From positions 1 to 39,401 of the forward strand of contig JARIBG010000029.1 in assembly GCA_029257465.1 (NCBI GenBank): a DNA stretch of 39,401 nt, given 5' to 3'. The stretch comes from Arthrobacter sp. (GTDB taxonomy: Bacteria > Actinomycetota > Actinomycetes > Actinomycetales > Micrococcaceae). The translations under genes were made by a program, and so were the position numbers. The notes below the pieces were generated by a model. It was not told the origin of the DNA and searched no databases. It saw nothing but the letters and a program-made list of their open reading frames with translations. This document shows, one piece after another, positions 8,516 to 16,473 of the stretch; position 1 is the stretch's first letter; every line of letters begins with the position of its first letter.

Positions 8516-9239
8516 ATGCTGACCACGGAGCTGATGAGCGCCCACGGACGGGATGCGGGTGATCTGGCAGCTCTCCTGGGTTCCGGATGGCCCGCCTTCA
8601 TCTCGGCGGACCGCGTGGCGGAACAGTATCTCTCCCGGGTGCGTCAGCGCTTCGATCACCTCGAACTCGTCGTCCTCGACGACGAGCTGCCCGTCGCTGC
8701 CGGGTGGGCAGTGCCCATTGCGTGGGACGCCACCGTAGCCGATCTGCCGACGGGCTACGGTGATGCACTCCGCCGCGCACTCGAGGAAGCAGCGGAGGCA
8801 ACGACACTGGTGGTCTGCGCGGCCCAGGTTCGTCCCGGACATCAGGGCTCGGGCCTCGCCGGGCACCTGCTCGATGCTTTCCGTGACCTCAGCGTCGCCT
8901 CCGGCTTCGACCACCTGATCGTGCCGCTTCGTCCGACCCTCAAGGCGCACTATCCATTGACCCCGATCGACGTGTATGCGCAGTGGACCCGACCCGATGG
9001 TCTGCCGCTCGATCCCTGGTTGCGGACGCACCTGGCGGATGGGAGCGACTGTCCTCGGCGTCGCTCCGCGGTCCCAGACGATGACCGGAACCGTCTCCGA
9101 GTGGGAGGCCTGGACCGGCATGGTGTTCCCGGCTTCCGGCGAGTACGTCATACCCGGCGGTCTGTCGACACTGCAGGTCGACCGCGGCGCCGACGAGGGA
9201 ATCTACGTCGAACCCAACATCTGGGTCCAGCATCGATGA
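8516..9239 (+). pseudogene. GNAT-family N-acetyltransferase broken by a single-base frameshift
   Basis: Starts at ATG 8516 (MLTTELMSAHGRD) and reads as an acetyltransferase, including QVRPGHQGSGLAGHLLDAF, the acetyl-CoA pyrophosphate loop (V-R-P-x4-GSGLA-type). It stays in frame to LRTHL at about 9033. From there the sensible protein moves to the next frame (RMGATVLGVAPRSQ to the C-terminus NIWVQHR, stop 9239). Removing one G from the GG at 9034-9035 would join the two frames as THLRMGATV. The original frame instead runs on to 9487 with unrelated sequence. Either a real inactivating insertion or a sequencing error. The acceptor substrate is unknown. Confidence 0.75.
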
Positions 9240-9290
9240 GAACTGGTCGGTTCCCGCGTAGGTTCGACGTCGCTCCTACGCTGCGCGGGA

Positions 9291-9919
9291 TCAGAGTGCA
9301 CCTGAGAGTTCGCGCAGGAGGCCGAGTTGTCCGAGACTGTGCGATCGATGAGTCAGGGAGACCGCAGCCAGCGGGGCGAAAATGCCACACCACCGCCACA
9401 ACCGGGTCGCCTCCACGACCTCGACCGCAGCCGCGAACTCGCTGCAGCGATCCCGGATCTCCGCCTCGCTGCGTGCGCCGACCATAACCAGATCGGTCAG
9501 GTCCATCGCAGGGTCGCCGATACACGGGCGTGGGTCGATCGCGACACTGCGGCGGCCGCCGTCGGTGTGTAGGACATTGCCCGGGTGAAGGTCACCGTGC
9601 GGGAGGACGTCGCCCTCACCTGCCATGCTCACCGCTGCGGCGTGGGCTCGATGCCACACGTGGTCGTCGATCAGGGGATCGGGCAGGGCCCGACGCCGGC
9701 GTTCCCACAGCCCGAACATGTCATCCACGCGCTCGCGCGCAACGGGAATGTCGGGTAGCTGAGTGGACCGTGGCGAGAAGAGATCTGCAACAAGCTCCTT
9801 CATGTCCGGCAGAGCTCGCTCACCCTTGACCCGAAGCCGGTCATCAAGGGTTCGGCCGCAGCGCCGAATCGATCGAGCAGTCGCCCCTGAGCACCATCAG
9901 GAATCGTCACGTACGGCAT
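9291..9919 (-). pseudogene. Aminoglycoside-phosphotransferase-family kinase, broken with middle missing
   Basis: The minus strand first encodes a 39-codon N-terminal piece (9919 to stop at 9802, beginning MPYVTIPDGAQGRLLDRFG) and then, from ATG 9803 in another frame, a 170-residue C-terminal piece. The latter has the kinase catalytic loop HGDLHPGNVL and the metal-binding IDPRPCIGDPAMDL. The region in between, which in this family contains the glycine-rich loop and ATP-binding lysine (about 80-110 residues), is absent. The ATGA overlap of the two pieces looks coincidental. The family includes hydroxyurea and aminoglycoside kinases, but without the ATP-binding lobe this copy should not be active. 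Confidence 0.75.
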
Positions 9920-9995
9920 GGAAGGACGTTACGTGACCACGCCATGCATCAGCTGATCTACAGCGCCCCACGTCGACGCCGATACGAGCAGAACC

Positions 9996-10454
9996 TTGTA
10001 CGATGCAGCGGAGATGTCGCTCTTCCGGCGGGCTGGTCTGGATGAGGACCTCGCGGTAGGTCTTCTGCATTTCGACGAGTACGTAGACTCCCGTCCGCTG
10101 TACCCGGATGCGGTGTCGGTCCTGGCTCACCTGAAATTCCTCGGGTGCCGCATCGTCGTTCTCAGCGACATCCACTTCGACATTCGCCCGCTGCTCATGG
10201 ACCAGGGCGCCGGCCGGTTCATCGACGACTACGTGTTGTCCTTCGAACACGGCGTGCAGAAGCCCGACCCGCAGATCTTCGACATCGCCCTGGAACGATC
10301 AGCCGTGGACAGGAGCCGTACCCTCATGGTCGGCGACCGGTCCACACACGACGGCGCTGCAACGGAGCACGGGATCACCACGTTGCTGTTGCCGCCGATG
10401 GCATCCTTCGGTCCACGTGGCCTGGACCTCGTGAGCTCGCTCGTCGGCGGCTGA
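9996..10454 (+). pseudogene. HAD-superfamily hydrolase lacking its N-terminal nucleophile motif
   Basis: The 152-residue frame (TTG start at 9996; the frame is closed by TGA at 9954) covers only part of a HAD phosphatase. Motif II is in VVLSDIHFD, motif III lysine in FEHGVQKPDP and motif IV acidic residues in LMVGDRSTHDGAA. The start of the domain with the DxDGT nucleophile motif (about the first 60-100 residues of the family) is missing: the cap region begins directly at LYDAAEMSLFRRAGL. It therefore cannot form the phospho-aspartate intermediate and is best read as a truncated remnant. No N-terminal half is visible upstream, where the broken kinase gene lies on the other strand. Confidence 0.65.
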
Positions 10455-10490
10455 GCCGATTGACTACCGGACTTCGCGTACCGTCTGGGA

Positions 10491-10937
10491 ATGCCCGATC
10501 CGATCTTCGATCATCCTCGACTGGCCTCCGTGTACGACCCGCTCGATCCCGACCGCAGCGACCTCGATACCTACGTCGACCTTGTCGATGAGTTCAGCGC
10601 ACATGCTGTCTTCGACATCGACATCGACATCGGCTGCGGCACAGGAACCCTGTGTGTCCGCCTGGCGGAGCGCGATCTTCGTGTCGTCGACATCGTCGGG
10701 GAGGGACCGGTGGAGAGCTGGGTCGAGGTGACTGCCGTCGACGGTGAGTTCGTGACCTTCGAGTCACCGACCCTCTTCCACGCCGACGGCGAGCGACTCG
10801 AGTCCGCCTCGACGCTGCGCTTCCGCACCGAAGCAGCGCTCAGGTGGTCGCTGTCGGAGGCGGGCTTCGTCGACATCGAAGTACGCGATCTCCCGTACGC
10901 ACCCACTCGCGGGTGGCTCTTCATCGCCCGTGCCTGA
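10491..10937 (+). pseudogene. Class I SAM methyltransferase with in-frame internal deletion
   Basis: The 148-residue open frame has a normal start (MPDPIFDHPRLASVYDPLDPDR), motif I (DIGCGTGTLCVRLAERDLRVV) and a normal C-terminus (EGPVESWVEVTAV, TLRFRTEAALRWSLSEAGF, RGWLFIARA). In the full family, motif I is followed by about 100 residues with motifs II-IV (acidic SAM-ribose residue, substrate site). Here RVV runs directly into DIVGEGPVESW, so the frame is kept but the catalytic middle is gone. Motif I is preceded by a sixfold-base repeat, three copies of GACATC at 10614-10631, giving DIDIDI. It is translated in principle but unlikely to methylate anything. Confidence 0.65.
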
Positions 10938-11111
10938 TCGAGGACGGGCCACTACCGAAGGCGGTCGCCGATTCATCGATATGAGCATTTGCAGCCAATA
11001 GAGAACAAGAGAATGTTCTGATCTATTCCCGGTGGGATGTTGTATGACAAGTGAGCTGATAATATGTATTTCATATCGACAGTCCAGTCGTCGTGTGCGT
11101 ATCTTGAGACG
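10938..11111 (+). promoter_or_regulatory. Promoter region of the aldehyde dehydrogenase gene with an inverted repeat
   Basis: An AT-richer stretch than its surroundings. It contains the perfect inverted repeat AGAACA (11002-11007), six bases, TGTTCT (11014-11019), and an A/T-rich TGATAATAT at 11057-11065 that could hold a -10 element. The repeat lies upstream of that element, where an activator or repressor could bind. The half-site spacing differs from an actinobacterial LexA box (GAAC-N4-GTTC). Confidence 0.5.
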
Positions 11112-12494
11112 ATGACGACGTATTCATTGACCAATCCTGCCACCGGCGAGACCGAGCAGGAATTCGCTCAAATTTCCGACACCGAGGTCGCAGGAATCAT
11201 CGATCGATCGGATCACGCTGCAGTGTCATGGCGCAACGTTCCCGTGGAAGAACGTGCTCGACTGCTGTCGAAGGTCGCGGACGCCTATGACTCCCGCAAG
11301 GAGGAACTGGGCGAACTGATCTCACGGGAGATGGGTAAGCCCATCGCGGAAGCGGTCGGCGAGGCCGAGTTGGCCGGAGCAATCTATCGCTGGTACGCCG
11401 AGAACGGGCCGAAGTTGCTCGAGCCGGAAGTGCTCGATCCCCAGGGTGCGGACGAGTCCGTCACCCAGACCGAGGCGGTGGGCCCGCTCATCGGTGTGAT
11501 GCCCTGGAATTTCCCTTATTACCAGGTGGCCCGATTCGCGGGACCCAATCTGATGGCGGGGAACACCATCATGCTGAAGCACGCGCCCATCTGCGCAGCA
11601 TCCTCGGAATTGATGGCCGAGATCATGCACACCGCCGGAATTCCGGAGGACGCATATATCAATATCTTCGCCGGCAACGATCAAATTGCCGACATGATCG
11701 CCGACCCCCGGGTTCGCGGTATCTCCCTCACCGGCAGTGAGCGGGCCGGCGCCTCGGTTGCCGAGACGGCGGGAAAGAATCTCAAGAAGGTCGTGCTGGA
11801 ACTGGGTGGATCTGATGCGCTGATCGTCCTCGACGACGGAGAAGTACAGAAGACCGCCGAGATCGCAGCACAGGCGCGGCTCTCCAACGCCGGACAGGCC
11901 TGCAATTCACCCAAGCGGATGATCGTGCCCAACTCGGAATTCGACGCGTTCCTCTCCACCGTCGTCTCGGTGTTCGAGAACGCTCAGGTAGGGGATCCCA
12001 CGGATTCCGACACCCAGGTCGGTCCGCTGTCGTCGGTGGAGGCCCGCGACAAGGTCGTGGCCCAGGTCCAGCGCGCCGTCGAGCAGGGTGCCACCCTGCA
12101 CGTAGGCGGCCAGGCTGCCGAGGGTAACGGTGCCTTCATGCACCCTGCAGTACTCAGCGGCGTCACCAAGGACATGGACGCGTACTCGGAGGAGATCTTC
12201 GGCCCCGTAGCCGTCGTCTACGGCGTGGATTCGACGGAGGAAGCCGTCAGCCTCGCCAACGACGTCGATTTCGGCTTGAGCGGTTCGGTGTGGAGTACCG
12301 ATATCGCACGCGCACAGGAGGTCGCCGATCAGCTCGACGTCGGTATGGCGTACGTCAACGAGCACGGCACCACGCTTCCCGGACTGCCCTTCGGCGGTGT
12401 GAAACGATCCGGCTTCGGTCGGGAACTCGGTCGCTGGGGCATGGGGGAGTTCGTCAATACGAGGCTGCGCCGCACCTCACACCAGAAGAAGTAG
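11112..12494 (+). CDS. NAD(P)-dependent succinate-semialdehyde dehydrogenase family aldehyde dehydrogenase
   Basis: Oxidises an aldehyde, probably succinate semialdehyde, to the acid with NAD(P)+. The 460-residue length is right for the shorter SSADH subfamily. Visible motifs are VMPWNFPYYQ (cofactor fold), LELGGSDA with the general-base Glu, NAGQACNSPKR with the catalytic Cys, EEIFGPV, and the C-terminal PFGGVKRSGFGRELG. I placed the start at ATG 11112 (MTTYSLTNPATG), where the family N-terminus begins; the ATG at 11064 adds unrelated residues. It is a single-gene unit with its own promoter and a strong hairpin downstream. No GABA aminotransferase is in the window, so the pathway is not fixed by context. 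Confidence 0.9.
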   Translation: MTTYSLTNPATGETEQEFAQISDTEVAGIIDRSDHAAVSWRNVPVEERARLLSKVADAYDSRKEELGELISREMGKPIAEAVGEAELAGAIYRWYAENGPKLLEPEVLDPQGADESVTQTEAVGPLIGVMPWNFPYYQVARFAGPNLMAGNTIMLKHAPICAASSELMAEIMHTAGIPEDAYINIFAGNDQIADMIADPRVRGISLTGSERAGASVAETAGKNLKKVVLELGGSDALIVLDDGEVQKTAEIAAQARLSNAGQACNSPKRMIVPNSEFDAFLSTVVSVFENAQVGDPTDSDTQVGPLSSVEARDKVVAQVQRAVEQGATLHVGGQAAEGNGAFMHPAVLSGVTKDMDAYSEEIFGPVAVVYGVDSTEEAVSLANDVDFGLSGSVWSTDIARAQEVADQLDVGMAYVNEHGTTLPGLPFGGVKRSGFGRELGRWGMGEFVNTRLRRTSHQKK

Positions 12495-12540
12495 ACTCGC
12501 GGCCTCGGATGTCCGGGGCGAGCGAGAACGCCACTGTTCG

Positions 12541-12586
12541 GAGCGCCGAGGCGTCCGGTTCCAACGAGCCGGACGCCTCGGCGCTC
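12541..12586 (+). terminator. Strong hairpin after the aldehyde dehydrogenase gene
   Basis: A perfect 18-base stem (12541-12558 with 12569-12586) around the ten-base loop TTCCAACGAG, 46 bases past the stop. There is no T-tract, as is common in high-GC actinobacterial terminators. Confidence 0.75.
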
Positions 12587-12670
12587 GCGCTCGGCGGACG
12601 CACCACCCTCCGGCGAACCACGCATCAACCTGTAGCCACCACTGATGAGGGACGGCCGCACCTGCGCGGG

Positions 12671-12699
12671 CATGATCGGGTCGGCGGCCGGGGATCATG
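12671..12699 (+). promoter_or_regulatory. Inverted repeat upstream of the amidohydrolase gene
   Basis: CATGATC at 12671-12677 and GATCATG at 12693-12699 form a perfect inverted repeat with a 15-base spacer. The centres of the half-sites are 22 bases apart, about two helical turns, and the repeat ends 61 bases before the start codon. This geometry suits a dimeric regulator, but no regulator gene is adjacent. Confidence 0.4.
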
Positions 12700-12760
12700 G
12701 CGTGACTTTCGTGCCTGATTCGCGGGGCACACTGGGCGCACTGGAACGAGGAAGGGAACC

Positions 12761-13984
12761 ATGCTCATCAGGAACGTCAGGCCGTGGGCCGGAGAAGCGA
12801 GCGACGTCGTGATCGACCGGGGGCAGATCGCCTCCGTCTCTGCCCATGATCCGCAGCGCCGACCGGAGGCAGGAGACGTAGCGGGCAGGGGTCGCATCCT
12901 GATTCCGTCCTTCTCCGACGTGCATGTCCATCTCGATTCCACGCGTATCGGCCTACCCTTCCGCGAGCACACCGGACGTCCCGGTGTCTGGGGCATGATG
13001 AGCAACGATCGTGAGCACTGGCGTGACGCCGAGATCGGGCTGAACGAGCGGGTGGCAGGAACCCTGGAACGCATGATAGCCAGGGGTACCACCCGTGTGC
13101 GCTCCTTCGCGCAGGTCGACGTCGACTGCGGGCTGGAGAAGTACGAGGCCGTCCGGGCCGCGAAGGAGAAGTTCGCGGCAGACGCCGATGTCCAGATCAT
13201 CGTGTTCCCGCAGGCCGGCATCCTGCTGGAGGAGGGGACGGAGAAGTACCTGGAGGATGCGCTGCGGGCCGGGGCCGACGTGATGGGTGGCATCGACCCG
13301 TGCGCTCTGGACCGCGATCCCGTCCGTCACCTCGATGTGGTCTTCGGTCTCGCGGAGAAGTACCAGGTGGACGTGGACATCCACCTGCATGAACCGGGTG
13401 CGCTGGGAGTGTTCTCGGCGGATCTGATCGCGGAGCGCACTCGGGCACTGGGCATGCAGGGACGCGTGAATCTGTCGCACGCCTACGAGCTGGGGAGTGT
13501 GGACGAGACCACCAGCCGACGACTGATCGATCTCTTCGCGGAGCTGGACATCTCCATGACGTCGGTGGCACCGAGCACCTCGAACCACCTGCCCCTGGAG
13601 CAGCTGACCGACGCCGGCGTGCGCTTCGGGCTCGGCGAGGACGGGCAGCGCGACTACTGGAGCCCCTACGGCAACTGCGATCTACTGGAGCGCACGTGGC
13701 GGCTGGCCTTCGTCAACGGCTTCCGGAGGGACGACCTCATCGGGCATGCACTCGCTGTCGCCACGATCGGCGGTGCCTCCATCATGGGCCGCGATGCACC
13801 ACGGCTCACTTCCGTGCGGGACCGCCCCGGCGTTTCAGGGGGAGATCGGGCCGATCTGGTCCTGGTCGACGGCGAGACCATAGCGTCCACCGTCATGGAC
13901 CGCGGAACCGATCGTACGGTCATCCACGACGGAGTCGTCGTCGCCGACGATCTGCAGGTGCTTTCGGTGGGCTCCAGGTACTAG
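12761..13984 (+). CDS. Amidohydrolase-family deaminase, cytosine-deaminase-like
   Basis: A 407-residue metal-dependent hydrolase of the cytosine deaminase/isocytosine deaminase type, expected to deaminate a pyrimidine-like or related ring. Metal ligands are HVHLD (H55, H57) at the start of the TIM barrel, HLHEPG near residue 208 and SHAY near 239. The catalytic acid is in GLGEDGQRDYW near 291-301. The C-terminus returns to the small beta-sandwich (DLVLVDGETI). The Shine-Dalgarno GAGGAAGGG precedes ATG 12761. It converges on a CDA-fold deaminase gene, so two unrelated deaminase folds lie side by side. The substrate cannot be fixed: creatinine, isoguanine and guanine-derivative deaminases share these motifs. 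Confidence 0.85.
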   Translation: MLIRNVRPWAGEASDVVIDRGQIASVSAHDPQRRPEAGDVAGRGRILIPSFSDVHVHLDSTRIGLPFREHTGRPGVWGMMSNDREHWRDAEIGLNERVAGTLERMIARGTTRVRSFAQVDVDCGLEKYEAVRAAKEKFAADADVQIIVFPQAGILLEEGTEKYLEDALRAGADVMGGIDPCALDRDPVRHLDVVFGLAEKYQVDVDIHLHEPGALGVFSADLIAERTRALGMQGRVNLSHAYELGSVDETTSRRLIDLFAELDISMTSVAPSTSNHLPLEQLTDAGVRFGLGEDGQRDYWSPYGNCDLLERTWRLAFVNGFRRDDLIGHALAVATIGGASIMGRDAPRLTSVRDRPGVSGGDRADLVLVDGETIASTVMDRGTDRTVIHDGVVVADDLQVLSVGSRY

Positions 13985-14004
13985 AACCCGAACAGGGTGC
14001 CGCT

Positions 14005-14478
14005 TCAGTTGACCTGCCGGGCGCGCGCGTGCAGCTCCCGCATCGACTGCTCGTACTCGGGAAACGGGCCGAAGGTGCGGGTACCGGGAGCGACGACGGT
14101 GACCGGCAGGGGAGCGAAGGCCGGCGGAGGCAGCTCCCACTCCCGCAACCAGGTGAAGAGCTGATCAGTGCTGGACGCGAACACGATCGGGCCGAGGCCC
14201 ACCAGGGCATGCGCTCCGCTGCACATGGGACAGTGCTCACCCGAGGTGTAGACGCTCGCGGACGCTCGCTCCTCTGGGGTCAGCTGCGCCACCGCCCACT
14301 GCGTGATGTCGAACTCGGGATGAAGGGTCGAATTTCCGCCGCCCACCCGATTGCGCGACTCGTATAGAGTCTCACCATCGAGGCCGACGAGCACCGAACC
14401 GAACGGCTCGTCGCCGGCGTCGAGAGCTTCGGTTGCGAGCTCCACGCAGCGCCGGAGGATCGAATGATGGATCTGCAT
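14005..14478 (-). CDS. CDA-fold nucleoside/guanine deaminase family protein
   Basis: A 157-residue zinc deaminase of the cytidine deaminase-like superfamily. The zinc site is H53-P-E55 (in place of the usual H-A-E, keeping the proton-shuttle Glu) and C83-P-M-C86 in SGEHCPMCSGAH. The N-terminal GDEPFGSVLV segment is as in guanine and tRNA-adenosine deaminases, but the HPE variant places it in a separate nucleoside-deaminase-like branch, so tadA is not the right name. It converges on the amidohydrolase gene (20-base gap). The next gene downstream, VOC, points away. The substrate is unassigned. Confidence 0.85.
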   Translation of the reverse strand: MQIHHSILRRCVELATEALDAGDEPFGSVLVGLDGETLYESRNRVGGGNSTLHPEFDITQWAVAQLTPEERASASVYTSGEHCPMCSGAHALVGLGPIVFASSTDQLFTWLREWELPPPAFAPLPVTVVAPGTRTFGPFPEYEQSMRELHARARQVN

Positions 14479-14553
14479 GATGAGCTCCTGACGTCGAGGA
14501 CCTCAATCTAGTGCAGTGCGCGGGCCCGAAGGGCCTGTCGTGTTGGAGACCAG

Positions 14554-14976
14554 GTGAGGTTGACTGTAGTCATGCCTACAGTGACCGGAATCAACCACCT
14601 CGCCCTGACCGTGAACGATCTGCAGATCAGCACCGACTTCTACCAGCGCGTCCTGGGCTTCCCGCCGTCGGGCGAACTGTCCGGAGACAATCTGGAGCGG
14701 CGCCTGTTCACCCTGCCAGGAGGAACCAATCTCGGCCTGACACAGCACACGCACTCCACCGGGCAGCCCTTCTCGCCGTTCACACCGGGCATGGACCACC
14801 TGGGTCTCGGTGTGGATACCCGGCAGGACCTGCAGTCCTGGGCTGATCACCTCAGTTCTCTCGGCGTCGAACACAGCGGTCTCGTGGACGCCTCCTACGG
14901 CACGGCGCTGAGTTTCAAGGATCCTGACGGAACGGCTCTGGAGTTCTTCACGAGCAACTCCTCACCGCGGGAGTAA
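14554..14976 (+). CDS. VOC (glyoxalase/dioxygenase) family protein
   Basis: A 140-residue vicinal-oxygen-chelate protein with two beta-alpha-beta-beta-beta units. The first begins GINHLALTVNDLQISTDFYQ (metal His in the first strand) and the second MDHLGLGVDTRQDL. It ends with FKDPDGTALEFF, the usual C-terminal metal Glu. These features fit a metal-dependent lyase or a bleomycin-resistance-like binding protein; the reaction is not predictable. The GTG at 14554 has GGAG six bases upstream. An ATG at 14572 (MPTVTGINH) is an alternative start and matches the usual domain start better. Confidence 0.85.
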   Translation: MRLTVVMPTVTGINHLALTVNDLQISTDFYQRVLGFPPSGELSGDNLERRLFTLPGGTNLGLTQHTHSTGQPFSPFTPGMDHLGLGVDTRQDLQSWADHLSSLGVEHSGLVDASYGTALSFKDPDGTALEFFTSNSSPRE

Positions 14977-15107
14977 CGCACTCCCGCCCGCCCCGTTCCA
15001 GCGGATATCACAGTTCCGGAACACCTTCGGTGCCGTAGTCTTGCCTAGCGAAGCGGCCACTCCGGGCGGTTCCCTACCCCTGCAGGCGACAGAAAGCAGC
15101 GAGCTCC

Positions 15108-16142
15108 GTGCCAACCATCGAACACCTGACGGCGCGTGCGCCCAGGGTCTCCGTCGACGACCTACTCGAGGGGTTCTACCCGTCACCGCGCTTCAGCGAC
15201 GTATCCTTCGACAGCTATCGCCCGGACCCCCAGCAGCCGTCGCAGTCCGCAGCCGTGGAGAAGCTCCGCGCTTTCGCGGCGTCCGTGAACGAACCCAAGC
15301 CCTCGGGCCTGCGCAAGCTGTTCGGTGGTGGGAAGCCTGACACCACCAGGGCTGGCATCTACCTCGACGGCGGTTTCGGTGTGGGCAAGACCCACCTGCT
15401 CGCCTCCCTCTGGCATGCCTCCTCGGGGCGGAAGGCCTTCGGTACATTCGTCGAGTACACCAATCTGGTGGGCGCCCTGACCTTCCGGAAGACCGTCGAT
15501 GCCCTGAGCACCTACAGCCTGGTCTGCATCGACGAGTTCGAGCTCGACGATCCCGGAGACACCGTGCTCATGTCACGCCTGATGCGTGAGCTCGCCGATG
15601 CCGGCGTCAAGCTCGCTGCCACCTCGAACACCCTGCCCGGGTCACTGGGGGACGGCCGCTTCGCCGCCGAGGACTTCCAGCGGGAGATCCAGGTGCTCGC
15701 GGACCAGTTCGAGGTGGTCAGGATCGACGGCGAGGACTACCGGCACCGCGGACTGCCGGAGGCCCCTGAACCCCTCGACGAGAATTCGCTCCGCGAGCGC
15801 ATCGCGACATACCCCGCGGGGGTGGTGGCAGAGGATGACTTCGCGCAACTGATCGACCATCTCGCCGGCGTGCACCCGAGCCGATACCGCCAGTTGCTCG
15901 ACGGCGTCGACGCCGTCGCCTGGCATGACGTGAAGACCATCACCGAGCAGTCCGTCGCCCTGCGGTTCGTCGTCCTGGCCGATCGACTGTACGACCGGGA
16001 CGTACCGATCATGGCCAGCGGGACAACCTTCGATCATCTCTTCTCCGACGAGATGATGAATGGTGGCTACCTGAAGAAGTACTTCAGGGCGGTCTCTCGC
16101 CTCACCGCACTCGCTCGGCAGGGCAGTGAGATCCGGGGCTAG
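15108..16142 (+). CDS. zapE: Cell division protein ZapE / AFG1-like ATPase
   Basis: An AFG1-family P-loop ATPase. In gamma-proteobacteria ZapE acts at the Z-ring under stress; the actinobacterial role is less clear. The 344-residue protein has Walker A GGFGVGKT at residues 88-95, Walker B LVCIDEFEL with D142/E143, the sensor-like ATSNTLP near 167 and the family segment FQREIQVLADQFEVV. No transmembrane segment is seen. The start is GTG 15108 with only a weak upstream purine run. A hairpin shared with the convergent small gene follows the stop. Confidence 0.92.
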   Translation: MPTIEHLTARAPRVSVDDLLEGFYPSPRFSDVSFDSYRPDPQQPSQSAAVEKLRAFAASVNEPKPSGLRKLFGGGKPDTTRAGIYLDGGFGVGKTHLLASLWHASSGRKAFGTFVEYTNLVGALTFRKTVDALSTYSLVCIDEFELDDPGDTVLMSRLMRELADAGVKLAATSNTLPGSLGDGRFAAEDFQREIQVLADQFEVVRIDGEDYRHRGLPEAPEPLDENSLRERIATYPAGVVAEDDFAQLIDHLAGVHPSRYRQLLDGVDAVAWHDVKTITEQSVALRFVVLADRLYDRDVPIMASGTTFDHLFSDEMMNGGYLKKYFRAVSRLTALARQGSEIRG

Positions 16143-16168
16143 GTCCGGTCAGCGCGCAGGAAAGCAAG

Positions 16169-16204
16169 AAGCGCCGGTGCCGCCTCTCGGCGGGACCGGC
16201 GCTT
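16169..16204. terminator. Bidirectional terminator between zapE and the antitoxin-like gene
   Basis: Outer stem AAGCGCCGGT / ACCGGCGCTT (16169-16178, 16195-16204) and inner stem CCGCC / GGCGG around TCTC, followed by TCCTTAT. Because the flanking genes converge, it can serve both strands. Confidence 0.8.
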
Positions 16205-16224
16205 CCTTATTGCCAGGCCAGGAA

Positions 16225-16473
16225 TTACATGGCCGGCGGAGGCGGGCTGACATCGCCCTTACCGTTCTTCTTGTCGATCCTGTCGACCATCTCCGAAGCC
16301 TTCTGCTGTGCTCCGTCGATTCGGTGAGAGTACTTGCCGTCGGTCTTGCTGTCGACGAAGTCGCCAGCCTTACCGAGACCGTCCTTCACCCTGTCGGAAT
16401 TTTCGCCAACAAGTTCGGTCGCCTTACCCGCGAGGGTGCCGGCCTTGTCCTTGAGCCCATCCAATAAACCCAC
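16225..16473 (-). CDS. MT0933-like (Rv0909-type) putative antitoxin protein
   Basis: An 82-residue, Lys/Asp-rich helical protein starting GLLDGLKDKAGTLAGKA and containing the conserved-looking GDFVDSKTDGKYSHRIDGAQ. I recognise it as the MT0933-like antitoxin family found across Actinobacteria. The GTG at 16473 is preceded by AAAGGAGG with a five-base spacer, a strong site that decides the start; the longer open frame upstream would run through the tRNA region. No toxin-like gene adjoins it, so an antitoxin role is doubtful for this copy and it may act alone. The C-terminus carries a PPPPA tail. Confidence 0.8.
   Translation of the reverse strand: MGLLDGLKDKAGTLAGKATELVGENSDRVKDGLGKAGDFVDSKTDGKYSHRIDGAQQKASEMVDRIDKKNGKGDVSPPPPAM

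Noticed and set aside
7500..11000. Insertion sequence or genomic island causing the damaged genes
   Set aside because: No transposase, integrase, terminal repeats or target duplication is visible, and base composition is like the rest of the window.
11002..11019. LexA (SOS) box
   Set aside because: GAAC and GTTC half-sites are eight bases apart here rather than the four of the actinobacterial LexA box, and the gene downstream is metabolic.
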